Assembly (NCBI RefSeq): GCF_047511655.1 | Contig: NC_133393.1 | Location: forward strand, 154,953,779 to 155,017,778 | Origin: Castor canadensis | Lineage: Eukaryota; Chordata; Mammalia; Rodentia; Castoridae | DNA length: 64,000 nucleotides | Direction: 5' to 3' | Part shown: positions 1-12,003 of the stretch, one piece after another | Layout: each line of letters starts with the position of its first letter | How positions within the stretch are numbered: the stretch's first letter is position 1 | Position numbers and translations under genes: made by a program | Notes under the pieces: generated by a model | What the model was told of the DNA's origin: nothing | The model's database searches: none | Seen by the model: the letters and a program-made list of their open reading frames with translations, nothing else

Positions 1-1220
1 CTGTGCCAGGGAACCAAGGGTCAGGGCCTGCCTGCCCTAGCCGACGTCCTCCAGGGGAGTGTCTGGCACTGCTCATGGTCTTGGCAGACTATGGTCTCAG
101 ACCTTTGTCCATTCTCACCTAAGACCAGCAGCTACAGAGGACCTGGTGTCCTGGACAAGTCCTGGATCCAGGTCAGCCCTGAATCTGGAGCTCGCAACCC
201 AACCAGAGAATTGAAGGATCCTCTTCTTTTCTTTGGGCCTCAGTTTACCCATCTGTTAACATACTCAAGAAGGTTGAACGGTTTCTTGAATACCTCTCAG
301 TGCCAAAAAAGAAAATGGAGTTGCATCCACATCAGCTCTTCTGGGTTCTCAGGACTGAGTTTCTGTTTGTTTTCAGAGAAGGTTTTTAAGGGAAAGAGTC
401 ATGGAATGTGACCAGAGGTGGTTGTGTGAGAGGCTGAGGGCCAGTCAGGGCCGGGGACACTTAGCGTGGAAGGCCTGCCTCTTTGGGCAGCTGGAGACCT
501 GTGTGGCTACGCCCACTGTGCCGTTGGCATCATTGGCACCCAGTGGTCTTGCTGCAAAGGCAGAAAGCAGAGGCTTGAATCATGCCAGCGATGGAACCCA
601 GAGGGCTCTGGAAAATCCCCGAGAGGTTTCCGGGGGGTCAGAAATGTGGGCAGAAAATGAGATCCAGCTTGAAAGAAACCCAGCCTGCTCGTCCCCAGGG
701 AGCCTGGGGAGGCCTGGGAAACTGCTTCCTCGTGCTGGCTTTGAAAAGCCCACCCAGGGGCTTCTCTGTGGCCACAGTGGCCCCAAACCTGCCTACATGC
801 CTGTGGCATGTCACCCTACTTCTTTGGCTCCTGTGAGGTGGGAAGCCCCACAGAAAAGATAGATGTGGCAGGCCTTTGGGGACTATTTCTCAGTCCCTAA
901 ATGGCTGGTTTGGCTTCTCTCATGGGCTCTTAGCTCCTGTCTGCATGTGGTGAAATGTCACAGGCGCTGGTCTCCACTGAGCCTCGAGAGTGCCAGACCT
1001 GCACCGGGACCCTTCTCAGCACACAGACAAGGGGGTTGAGCCCTGGGTGGCATTTTCAGCAACAATGAGCAGTTTACCTGCTGGTTTGAGCAGCTCGTCT
1101 TGCTTCATCTATGAAATGAAGACAGTGACCCTGACCTCCAGGGTTTGCAGGCACTAGATGAGAGAGGGGTCAGGGCCAGATAAATGGCAGGAAATGGCAT
1201 CAAGCTGGTACCAGTCGAAA
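1..1220. other. Unannotated GC-rich stretch, presumed host-gene intron
   Basis: No gene, splice pattern or rodent SINE is recognisable here. A weak MIR-like segment may lie near 1080-1165 (phrases resembling 'CTTCATCTATGAAATG'). By synteny with human this sequence lies inside the let-7b host transcription unit, upstream of the microRNAs, but nothing in the stretch itself proves that. The short open frames in it have no recognisable protein features. Confidence 0.4.
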
Positions 1221-1230
1221 GTCCTCATTG

Positions 1231-1459
1231 GTTTTGTCTATTTCTTTTTTGGTGGTACTGGGATTTGAACTCAGGACCTCGCGCTTCCTAGGCAGGCGCT
1301 CTGTCCACTTGAGCCATTCCACCAGCCCTTTCTTTGGGTTGGTTATTTTCAAGATAGGGCCTCGGAAACCATTTGTGCAGGCTGGCTTTGAACCAAGATC
1401 CTCCTGATCTCTGCCTCCTGAGTAGCTAGGATTTACAGGTGTGAGCCACCTGGCCCAGT
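1231..1459 (-). repeat. Composite ID/B1-like rodent SINE with target-site duplication
   Basis: On the + strand it reads as a T-rich tail, then 'GGTACTGGGATTTGAACTC', the complement of the tRNA-derived 3' part. Next comes the complement of a 7SL/B1-like left part ending 'ACAGGTGTGAGCCACC'. A perfect 10-bp direct repeat, GTCCTCATTG, flanks it at 1221-1230 and 1460-1469. That is the hallmark of L1-mediated retroposition and fixes both insertion ends. The same composite structure recurs many times in the window. Confidence 0.85.
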
Positions 1460-3469
1460 GTCCTCATTGTGACTGAAGCAGGCCACACATCCTAGATAGC
1501 TACAGCTCCTAGTGGGAATGTGGGAACAGAAGGATCCTTCTCAGGAGCCTCTAGAGTTGTTGCAGGAAGGGTCCAGGGTGGCAGCTGACCTAAGCATGTG
1601 CCCTGGCAGCCCCTGCAGGGGCTTTTTCTTTCTTTGCCTTGGTTGAGGGACTGAATCTATTCTTCACTAATGGGCAGTGGCCAATGGGCATTGTCACTGC
1701 AGCTTAAAGGACAGATGTGGTGGCATTTTCAGCCTTCTGCCCTGGGCTGGGAGGAAACTTTGGGCTAATGGCCACCGCCCTGCACCCCCAGCTGCAGCAG
1801 AAGTAGGCCGCAGGAGCTGGTACAAGCAGCAGGCTGCAGCCTGGCCCAGGCTTGATTTAGACATACAGGAGACTGGGGTAATGCAGGAAATGAAGGAAAT
1901 TTCCCCAGGGAACGGGAAGACAAGATAGAGGAGTTTAAGTGCCCAGATAATTATGAAGTGTGGCGTGGTGATTTATGGCAAGGCAGGCCAGCTCCCCTGG
2001 CTGCCTCCACTGCCCCTCCCTCTCAGTCCCCTGCACCCTGGAGACCTGCCATGAGGGAGGGAGGGAAGGAAGGAGGGAGGGAAGCCAGCGGGCACTGCCC
2101 AGTGTCTTAAGCTTCACCTTGTGTCCTGGGGCAGAGCCCTGGGTGGGCACTGGGCAGGAGGTGCTGTCGAGGGGACAAAGCTCTGCTCTGTCCTGGACTC
2201 TAACATCTGTTATCTGGGGTGACCTCACTGAACCCCAGCCCATCCCAGCAACATCCCAGCCCATATGAAGAAACTGAAGCCCAGTAGATGAAGCCTGCCT
2301 CCATGGTGTCTCAGCACAGAGTGTGAGCCTGATGGGCTGCTGACCTCACCCCACCCTGCAGTCTGTGCCCATCTCTGCCACCTCAGTGAGCAGGTCAGAG
2401 GCAGCCCAGCCCATGAAGAGGAGTGGCACAGCAGAGCAGTCCTAACCTTTGCCACAGAGCAGGGCTCTTTCCATCCTACCTGTCTCCCACCTGATAGAGC
2501 TCACATGCTGCTCCAGCTGATGGCCAGTCTCCCTCATGGAACACCCGAGACCGAGCAGCTGTCTGTGTGCCCCGCCACGGCCCTGGCCCCATCTGTCCTG
2601 ACTGTGGCCCAGTGCAAGGACCCTCTGCAAGCCCTCCTGCTGTCCACACTCACACTGCCCTGTACCCTGCAGCCCCGAGCTGGGATGGTTAGTTCCTGCA
2701 TGTGGGAGCGCCTTGAGCAGGACAGGCTGAAATCAACTGCAGGCCCTGGCTCAAGGCAGTTCCTCCAGGACATTCCGTGAGTGCATGAAATAGAAGAGGG
2801 CAAGGCCCACATGCCTCCCATGCTCAGTGCGTGGCACTTGGCTCGGGCTTCTCCCAGGGACTTTTTCTCTTAACTCCACCAAATACCTTTTATGGCTGAT
2901 CCAGGGCTTGTGAAACTACAGCTCATCAAAGGCGGCGGCATCCCAGTGCAGATAGACAGATAGGCCGGAGCAGCCTGTGGAGGAATGGGAGTCTACTGGC
3001 TGCAGGGACCCATGGCAGCGACTCTGGGGACTGGCTGTGTAAGCTAGTAGAATGCTAGAGCTTCATGTTGTAATAATAGGATATGCACCATCAGAGGTGG
3101 CCACAGAAGGTCGTGTGGCCTTTTCCCCTCAAAACACTGTCAGGTCACACAGTCTGTGAATTAAGGCCAGATATTTCCAGTTCGTAGGTCCTAGTGGTCC
3201 TGCCTCCACCTCGCAGCTCACAAGGATCCTCTTCCTACCTCACAAACTGTTGGCCCTCCCCTAACAGAGGCCGGTTTCCGCCAGCTCAACCCCTAGCCTG
3301 CCCACCCCTCCACCCCACCTCAGACCATCACGGCCACTTCAGTCCTTGTTTTCCTACCATTGACCTTCCAAGGTCTTCAGTCAACGAGGGCTTGAGTCTT
3401 CATTCAGGTGAATGGGGTCGTGGTGGCTTTAGTTACAGCTGTATAGAAAGTACACATCACTGACCAGTG

Positions 3470-3535
3470 GGCCAGAACTATGTGGTCTCAGGCCAGTCTC
3501 TCCCCTGCTCTGAGCCTCAGTTTCCCCATCTGCCT
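3470..3535 (+). repeat. MIR fragment (ancient tRNA-derived SINE)
   Basis: The sequence runs through a 'tgtgGTCTCAGGCcAGTCtCTcccc' type core to 'GAGCCTCAGTTTCCCCATCTG', which matches the middle of the mammalian MIR consensus in forward orientation. It is diverged and shows no flanking duplication, as expected for an element of this age. Confidence 0.65.
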
Positions 3536-5079
3536 TACCCACCTCCCCTCTCATCTTCTAAGTGGGTCTCTAGAGTTCAGGCTTGGAGCAGCTGTCTCAG
3601 GCCTGAAAGTATTTCTGGACTTTAACCTAGGACCCCACTTCTGGAGCTCTCCCCAGGTGCCGGAGGAAGATTTACACCTAAAGCTAAAGATGTCTACCCA
3701 GTACCTCTTACATAGTGAGGATCCTCTTGTAATGGAAAGAGAATGTTTAAAATGCAGAACTAACCATCTAACCAGAGCGGATCTGACCTGCCCAAGCTAC
3801 CACTAATGTTCTTTCCTGAGAAAGATTTTTGAAATGTGGATTTGGACAACACCGTCTGCCAGGATGCAGCTGACTATTTAAAAGGAGCAGAGGTGATTTG
3901 GGTCTCCGTGGGGTTCCCATGAGGCCAAGATCCCCACATGCAGCATGGCTGATGACCACAGCAGCGATACCATTTTAGGGCAGAGTCCATCCTAGTCACA
4001 TCTCCAAAGCAACCTTCAAACTTTCTGAGTCTTGCATCTAGAAAGAAACCAAAACCCAGTTTTCCCATTACATCAGAACCTGGGCTCGTTATTTTGCTTT
4101 TACAGACACTAGCATTATTGTGACAAACTTACCAAAGTGCCCCAGGTGGGTGTGCAGATGGCTGTGGCTTGCTCTTCCAGGACCAACTTGACATTTGTGG
4201 GATGTTAGCAGCTGCTGATGTGAGAACCTACTGTGTGGTGTATGCCTGTAAACAGCCCCCTCTTAAGATACAGAAGTGCGGCTCAGAGAGACCTGGTTCC
4301 TAAAGGCCCCCCAGCCCAGAAGATTCTGCCTGGCTGCTGGAATCCAGAGCTTCTGCCTCTCCCAGGGATGACAACTCTGCCAGGATTTTGCTCCCTTGCC
4401 TGACCACACACTACCAGGGTCCCTACTGCAGTTGTTTAATCCAAGTAAAACAGCCAAGATAGGAATGTGACCCTGGTTTGTGTGCCTGGGAGATGCAGGG
4501 AGCCTGGAGGGTGTGGCCGCTGAAAACTTGCAGGTGCATTCTGACATTTCTGGACCTGCGCTGGGCTCCTGCGAGGCTGGCCTTGGTCCTCTCCGTGGCA
4601 TTTTCCTGCATAAACTGAGAGGTGATCTGTGCAACTCACTTTGCAGAGAGGATGATTTTCCTAAACATGACTTCTGCGGTAGATACCTTGTCGTGAGGAC
4701 GAAGGCAGACAAGACAGGGCTGCGTCCTTTGGGGACTTTGCACCTGTGGTCTGCACTTAGAATCCAGCCAACATGGGAGATCCTACTGAGGCTCAGAGCC
4801 TCCTGCCCCAGGGCCTGCCTTTGGCAGTGTCACCCTTGATACTGTGTCTCCAGCCAGTCTCTTATAGCCTTGCCACAGACTTGTCCTGCTGCAGGCCCAG
4901 GCTAGAGTTAGCCAGGCTGGGAGGGGATGTCTTCAGGCACTACCATCTGGCGTGACTCCTCATATGTCCTCGAAGTGCCAAAGAGGGATTCGTGGTAGGT
5001 GCTGTTGACCAAGCCCCACTATGCCCAGGCTTGGAGTGAATGTCATCTCTGGTCTTGTGTTTAAATCCAAGGAGGGAGT

Positions 5080-5160
5080 GTCATTGTCCCCACTTTACAG
5101 ATGAAGAGAACAAGGCCCAAAGAGGTGAAGGGGCTGGTCCTATTGGGACAGGGACTTAAT
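5080..5160 (-). repeat. MIR fragment, reverse orientation
   Basis: 'CCCCACTTTACAGATGAAGA' is followed by a GGCCCAAAGAGG block. This is the complement of the MIR core (CTCAGTTTCCTCATCTGTAAAATGGGG). No clean ends are visible. Confidence 0.65.
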
Positions 5161-8100
5161 AGCCCTGCTGGGCCACCCTACAGATAGATAAGGGCAAGCG
5201 TTAGGCTGGGATGGGGCCTCAAGAACCTCATGCCTAGCCCAGTGCTGGATCTGACAGCACCAGCATTGTCAGGCCACAAGCCATGATAATGGCCTGAACT
5301 GGCCCTGTCACATGAGTGACCACACCATGGGCATGGTGCTGGAGAGGGATTGGCTTCAGGAGGCTCTGCCACCCTGAGAGGGAGCTGTGCATTTCCATGA
5401 TTCATGCAAAGGCTTGGGAGAGACAACACAGTTTATCCACTGGGAACCCATTGACTAAAACTAGGGGCATGGGAGCCCTCAGGGGAGGAAGATGGACAGG
5501 AGAAGGCTCTGCTGTTGCCTAGGAACCAGGTGTGGTCTCCCTGCTTGGAACACACAGGTCACTAGGCCTTGTATGCTGCGTCATGGGGAGAGAGGGTGAA
5601 AAGATACGGGAGCATTTAAATGTTGGAGGGCAGTCTACACATCTCTGAAGTTGGAAGGGCCCACTGCCCTAGCACTGTCCAGCTGGGGTCCTCGCCCCTA
5701 TCTGAGAGCTTTCCAGCTGTGTGGCCAGGTGTGCTTCTGTGTCTCCAAGGAACGGAGTCAGGGACCCAGAGTCACCCCTGCCCCAGCACCCAGAGCTCCA
5801 CACACCCATCAGCATGGAAATTCTGCACACCTTGTGTGTCCAAATTGGGTCTTGGATGGCCCTTTGCTGCTTCCCCCATGGGGCAAACTTCTGCCCCTCC
5901 AAAGGGCTGCTCAGTCCTGCCTGCCTGCCTCATCCATCCCCTGACTCCTGCGACTCTGAAGCCTGATTTACGATGCCAGCCTTGGTTAGAGTTGCCCAAA
6001 GTTGGGCTGTTTACAGAAGGGAACTTCTGCTTCTGGGCCTGTGGACACCCAGGATGCTGGCAAGTTAGTGTCCCTCTGAGAGCCCTGAGCAGGTACACAT
6101 TCTGCACATCCCCTGGGCAGTCCAGGGGCCTTTCCCAGGCAGGCCCCAGAGCCGTGTGTGGCAGCTCCAGAGAAGACCATTAAAGATGAGGGTAACAGCC
6201 CAGGTAAGGCGGTGAGGGCAGTCCACATAGTTTCCCAGCCAGGCTACAGTGAGCATCTTTGTGGGCAGCAGGTCAGCAGGCCCGATCTCATTAAATTGGG
6301 AGACCCCAGGTGGGGACTTCATTTGGCCTATGCCACAGGTAGGAGAAGAGGGGAGGAACCTAACCAACAGGCAAGGGTCAGCGTGGCTCCTTCTCAGAGC
6401 CTGGTCCTCTCCTCAGGCTAGACTTCTCTACAGGTCTGTCCAAAACACAGTGGCACCCAGGCCTGAGCTCACCCCCTTCTCCCGCTTCTTTGGGACTCTA
6501 ATAGCCCTCTGTGAGCAAAGACCTGATCAGTAAGGAATGAGCAGGGTGTGGGGCTACTGTAGGCGTCCCCCACTCTGTTTGCAGAGATGAGCTGATCTTA
6601 GCATAGCCTCCAGAGTTGGGGACCAGACTGGAATGAGGGGCTTGCCACAGGTGCCACCCTGTGGGGTCTGAGCATATCCATGGGAGCCCCTAGCAGGTCC
6701 TTGCAGTCTCTGACCCTCACAGATTGTAGGTCACCAACTCGAGGCTGGAGACATAACTCTGAGGAGGGTGATAGGAGCTAACTAGTGTGACTGGGGTGAG
6801 AGTTCCAATCACTCCTGCTGCAGCAGCCCTCACTGCTCTCTGCTGTCCACAGAAAGAATGACCCCCCCCCTCCCCCGCCGTCCACAGGTGACAGGGCCTG
6901 GGGAAGGCCACAGATCTGAGGTACACAGGGCAGGGCTCACCTGGGTGAATGGCAGTTCCTGGCTGTGGCGTCCTCTGTCAGTCCTGGTCTGCCCTTCTTC
7001 CTGGCAAATAGTAACCACTCAAGTCACCACTTGAGAAAGACCCAAAGTCCTGTTTACACTTCTTAAACCCCAGATATCAGATGTCATTCCAAGAGTGAAA
7101 TGGGTGGTAGGGTACTTCCTGTCAGGTGTGTGCCAGGCACTCCTGGGCCCAGAGACACACAGCTGTGTGACATCTCTGCCACGGAGCTCCCAGGCCCGAG
7201 GGAGGCAGGCAATGCAAACATCCCATGGCTGTGCTGCCTGGGAGCCCACGGCTGGGGTTTGATTTGGTTTGGGTCCAGCTGGAGACCCTGAGACTCTCCT
7301 GCAGTCCTCTGTCTCCCAGTGAAGCTCAGAACCTCTGGACCTCTTGTGCCTTTGCCACAGCAAGGTTACAGGGTGACTGAGGGACGGAGGGAGGGCCACC
7401 CTGATCCTATGCTGTTCTTGCCCCTGAGCCCTGAGAGCTGCCAAGCTGATACCTTGATCTTTTTGTGTCTTTCAGTGTGGCCACACCAGAGCACCACCTA
7501 GGAAAGCAGGAGCCCATCACAAGTGTTGGAAGACCTTCCAGGACTTCCTGCTCAGGTGGCTGCATTGCTGGGGCCTGGGCGGGGAGGGCTTACTGGTCAG
7601 GAGCAGTCCTAGAGCCAGGCAGCCTGGCAGAAGAGGGAACCTGACTCAGCCTGCCCTCACAGGCCCCACCTAACAGCTGCCCTGCCCAGAGTTCCTGAGG
7701 GGCTCAGCCTGGCCCTGGCAGGTGAGGAGACCCCACCCCAGGTCTGGAGTGAGAGAATAGGTGCCAAGGATTCCTGGCTCCTGCTCCAGCCCTGCCCACC
7801 TGCCCCAACTTGCCTTCTTGAGGCAGACAGAATCAGGCAGGGGCAAAGTGTCCTGGGAAGGGCAGAAAAGTCTCCTGAGTTAGTTGTTTGACACCCTCCC
7901 TCCACACACACACCAGCCCTCCTGTGGCTGTCCAGCTGGCCAGGCTCCTGCAGTGCCCAAGCCTCCATTTACTGCTCCGTACAATGGGCGGGGAACCTCC
8001 TGGTGGAGGTTCGGGGGTACACAGTGAACCCTAGAAGGCCTGTGGGCCCAGGGAGCCAGACACAGCCTTTAGCACAAAAGCAGATCCCTTAGACATAGCC

Positions 8101-9017
8101 GGAGTGTATGAACCACTGAAACACACAGATCCACCCTTGGTGGACCATCTACCCTCCACCAGCCTGTCCGCCCTCAGTTGGGCCTCAGTAGGACCTGGAC
8201 CCATCTGTCATTAGTTTGGGTTTGTCAAGCTGGTGTTTGTGTGTACTGAGCAGGAAGGTAAGTTAAGGCAGCCTCAGTCTGACCCCAGCGGCACAGATGG
8301 GAAGGGCCTGGGCTGGTATTACTTGTGATATGGTCAAGAGGGCACAGTGCCAAGAGCCCAGGCCTACTGGGGTGACATGGCTTCTGGTCAGCTTCCCAGC
8401 CTGGAGGGGAGGGTGGTGTGTAGAGGTGGCCTGGCCAGCAAGGACAGAGGAAGGTGATCAAGTGAGGAAGAAGCAGCCACTCTGGTTTTGGGGCCTGTCA
8501 GCTTCCCACAGAACTGCCCACATGTCACCTCGACAGGGCAGGGTGCCCACTCTGCCCATGGCCTAAGGCCACATGGACAGACCCTCAAGGTTCTCTGACA
8601 GTGTCCTCATCCCTAGGACAGCTCCAGACCCAGGTTCAGCCTGTGCCACTGCTGCTGGCCCTAAAGACTCCTAAGAGTGGCCACAACACCATAGGTGACT
8701 AAGCCACAGCATTGGGGTCAGACCTCTGGGGTCCCAGCCATCCCCACCCCCAGCCTCCACTGCTCTGTGGTCTTAGGGATCACACGGCCCCACCCCTGGA
8801 CTCTGATCGATCATCTGTGAAAAGGACAGCCAGAGCTCTCCCTGCAAGGATCACCAGGAGGGGAAAAGGCACCCCAGTGATGGGGGTCTGGCTTCAGACC
8901 TGACCACTCAGAGAGATGATGGCAGGAAGGGAACTCAGGTGTTACCTGTATGCCTGGCCACGGAGCAGCTTAGAACAACATGGGAAATGCACCGATAAAA
9001 AATAATAACAATAAGCA

Positions 9018-9346
9018 GCTGAGCAGAGTGTAGTGGCTCATGCCTGTAATCCCAGCTACTTGGGAGACAGAGATTGGGAGGATCGTGGCTTGATGCCAGC
9101 CTGAATAAAAAGTTAGCAAGACCCCATTTCAACAAATAGACTGCCATGCTAATTACTCCTGAAATCCTAGCTATGCAGGAGACATAGGTAGGAGACTCAT
9201 GGTCTGAGGCTGGCCCTGAGCAAAAACATGAGGCCCTGTCTGAAAAATAACCAAAGCAAAAAGGGCTGAGGGTGTGGCTCAAGTGGTAGAGTGTCTTTCA
9301 GGCAAGTTCAAGGTACTGAGTTCAAACCCCCACACTGACAAAAAAG
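9018..9346 (+). repeat. Dimeric B1-like plus ID-like composite SINE
   Basis: Two related 7SL/B1-like left parts follow each other ('GTGGCTCATGCCTGTAATCC' near 9030, then a diverged 'CCTGAAATCCTAGCTATGCA' copy near 9160). A tRNA-derived part comes next ('GGTGTGGCTCAAGTGGTAGA' near 9272, ending 'CTGAGTTCAAACCCC') and then an A-rich tail. The order left-left-ID on one strand is that of a complex rodent SINE. Confidence 0.8.
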
Positions 9347-11969
9347 CTGAGGAATTTGGGCATGGGCGAAGGAAAAACTGAAGTAGGCCTAGAAGCAGCT
9401 ATGCCATGCAAGAAGCTTCCTCATTATTGTTGGTGACCTGTAAGTTCAGCTGAGTCTCCTGGCAGCCAAAACAAAGAAGGAAAGACATCCGTTGCAGTGA
9501 GTGACATTTTGGGAGGACTGACAGCAAGGGTATGGAGAGCTGACCTGTGGTGAGTCCTAGAGGTCCCAAATCCCATGGCCAGGCCAGAGAAGAAAGGGAA
9601 GGGTGGAGGGAGTTTCCTCTCATTGTCCTGAGGCCCTCAGGCAGTGTGTCATTAGCTTGTCCCCAACCCTGAAAACCTACATCAACAGAGGGATGGTGAG
9701 TTCCCCCAGGTGGGACAGGCTTGGCTGAGCCTGTCTTGGAACTTGCTTCTCTTTGGTCCCCAAATCCATATCCTTATAGCCACACACTACTTCTAACTGG
9801 GATTTCTTAGGGAGGGGTTGATCCAGGAAACCATGTTTGCACCCCAGCATTTGAACAGAAGATCACATAGATGAGGTGGCTTCCTGGCCTTGAGCTGCCC
9901 TGAGTTCCAGGTTCCCGGTGGCTCCTGAACTGTGCCCAGCATTTTAGTGCTAGGCAGGCCAGAGTCCACAAGGCATAAATAAAGCAGATGTACCCCCACT
10001 CACCCTGGTGCTACACCCCACGACCTAAGCAGTGTCTCTTTCTTCCAGGTCTCAACGTCTCCTCAGCCACTTCCCTAGGTGACACGTGATGCTTGAGGAC
10101 TGCCCACCTCAGGTCAGTGCAGCACCTTAGCTGTTGATGGAAATTGGGGCTATTCCTCCTTCTAGCTGTTGCCTGCATCTGTGCATCTACCCACCAGGTC
10201 TCTGGAGACTCCTGGGGAGCTGGGAAGGGGCTTCTTACACATGTGCAACCTTGACTTGGCTCCCACCAGCCTCTCTCTGTAGTGGCAGGACCAAGGGCTC
10301 CAAGAAGTCAGGGGCATGCCCAGGTCCACCCAGGAGTGGTACTGGGACCATCTTCTGAGCCCCAGCTGCTATGAGGGCTCTGTGATGGAGACCAGGGCAG
10401 CTTGGGGGCCGATGACCACAGGGCACTTTGCATTGTCTGCCATGTCACTCAATTCAATGTGTAAAGGTCCCTGCCTGTCACTGTGTCATGGCTGCCCAGT
10501 GGCTGTGACAGGACCTGCTATGCTTGGGGTCTGCCATGCTCAAAGCCCACGTCTGAGGCTGTGGACAAGCCCAGCATGTCTCCTGTGAGTCTGGGCCCAG
10601 GATCCTTCTGCCACCTGGGCCTTGGTGTGTGTGTCACATGCTGGGCTTGCCCTCTAAGCTCCATAGATGTGCCCTGGTCTTTGTGTCTGTGTGCAGGGTC
10701 GAGGCCATCCGTCAGAACCCTGGAGGGAGGGTAGACACTGGATAGGTGGAGGAGGCCCCGACCCAGTGTTTGGGACAAGATAGAGGAGAAGAGCATGGGA
10801 TGGAGGCAGAGGGAGCCCAAGCAGGGGTGGGGAAAAGAGGACCACAAGCTGTGATGGTGAAATTCCCTGAGGGCCAAGTGGCACCATATACTTGAGGGGC
10901 TTGGCAGCTCTTGACCAAGGATCCTGGCGTACAGATCTGTGAGACCCCTTCTTATCCACCAAGTCCCACATCTGAACACGGGTTGTCACGAGGACCAAGT
11001 AAGCCACAGTGTGAGGTGCCTGGCACATCGCAGGCGCAAAGTATTTACAACACTCGTGACTGCCCAGGGGAACATGTGCTCAGGCACTGGCTCGTGTGTT
11101 TGCAGCAGTGTTGGATGGTTGGGGATTTGAACTCAGGATCCTCAAAGTCATGAGGGCCATTCGCCCCTTGCTGAAGAGCAGTCCTGAGTGATAGAGGCCA
11201 TTGTGTTGTTCATACCCAGGAGTTGTCACAACTGTGGCATCTGCCCTGGATGCTTTGCACAACCTATAGGGACGATGGCCACTTGTTTGGGAAGTGTCTG
11301 GTGTTGCGTATGGCTGGGTCAGGGTGGGTCTGACCCATATAGGCCTCCAGTGCCACACTGGGGCTAGAGCCGTGGAAGGTGGGGAAGTGGGCAGTGGTAT
11401 GTCTCTGAAGTAGGTCCTCCCAGCATTTTCTTGATGGCTGCTGCGGCAACTGTGCCTCTTGATGGTACAACTGGCCCTGCCAGCTGAGCCTTGGGCCTCT
11501 TAGCATTGGCTGGGGAGGAGCTGCCTGTCCCTGGAGCACAGGCCAGCGCTCAGGCCCCTGGATGGAGGCCACCCCTACCTGGGCAAAGGAAGAGATGTCT
11601 TTCAAGAGTCTAGGGCAGAGGAGGATTTTAATCCAGAAGGCGCCCAGGCCCAGGAGGTCTCATGCTGGCTGAGCGGTGGCCTCCACTATAAGGTGGAGAT
11701 CCTTGATGCTCTTGGGCAGACACCCTGTCCATCAGGAACGCCCAGGCCCTTTGAAGGGAGAGACAACATATCGGAAATCCCATGCGGCCAAAATTTGAGC
11801 AGGAGGAAGGTTCTGGAAAGGGCCCGGCTCACCCACTCTCTCTAGCCACGCCCTTCCAAGCTTCAGTGCAGGGCAGAGCCTTGTTTCCAGAGCGGACATT
11901 CCTCCTCCTCCTTCCTGCCCCGCAGTCCCTCTGATCCCCACCCTCCAGGGCTTTGTCTTCTAAGGCTCC

Positions 11970-12003
11970 ACAAAATGGCTGCCACAGCCCTCCGCCATTT
12001 TGT
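11970..12003. promoter_or_regulatory. Perfect inverted repeat with paired YY1-like cores
   Basis: ACAAAATGGC at 11970-11979 and its exact reverse complement GCCATTTTGT at 11994-12003 are separated by 14 bases. AAAATGGC / GCCATTTT resembles the YY1 core on opposite strands. It could be a paired factor site or a small hairpin in RNA. Function is inferred from the motif only. Confidence 0.35.

Larger units (their letters stand above)
1470..9017. other. Unannotated GC-rich stretch, presumed host-gene intron
   Basis: This 7.5-kb stretch holds no recognisable exon or RNA gene. It does contain MIR-like fragments (entries at 3470 and 5080), a purine-rich run of GGGA/GGAA units at about 2051-2083, and a C-run at about 6860-6880. 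Many short open frames overlap on both strands without conserved-looking composition, as expected of GC-rich non-coding DNA. By position it should be intronic or exonic to MIRLET7BHG, but I cannot place host exons. Confidence 0.4.

Noticed and set aside
1..5000. A mir-3619 orthologue
   Set aside because: In human it lies about 22 kb upstream of let-7a-3, which would fall just outside the left edge. I saw no sequence with its CAGCAGGCAGGCTGG core here.
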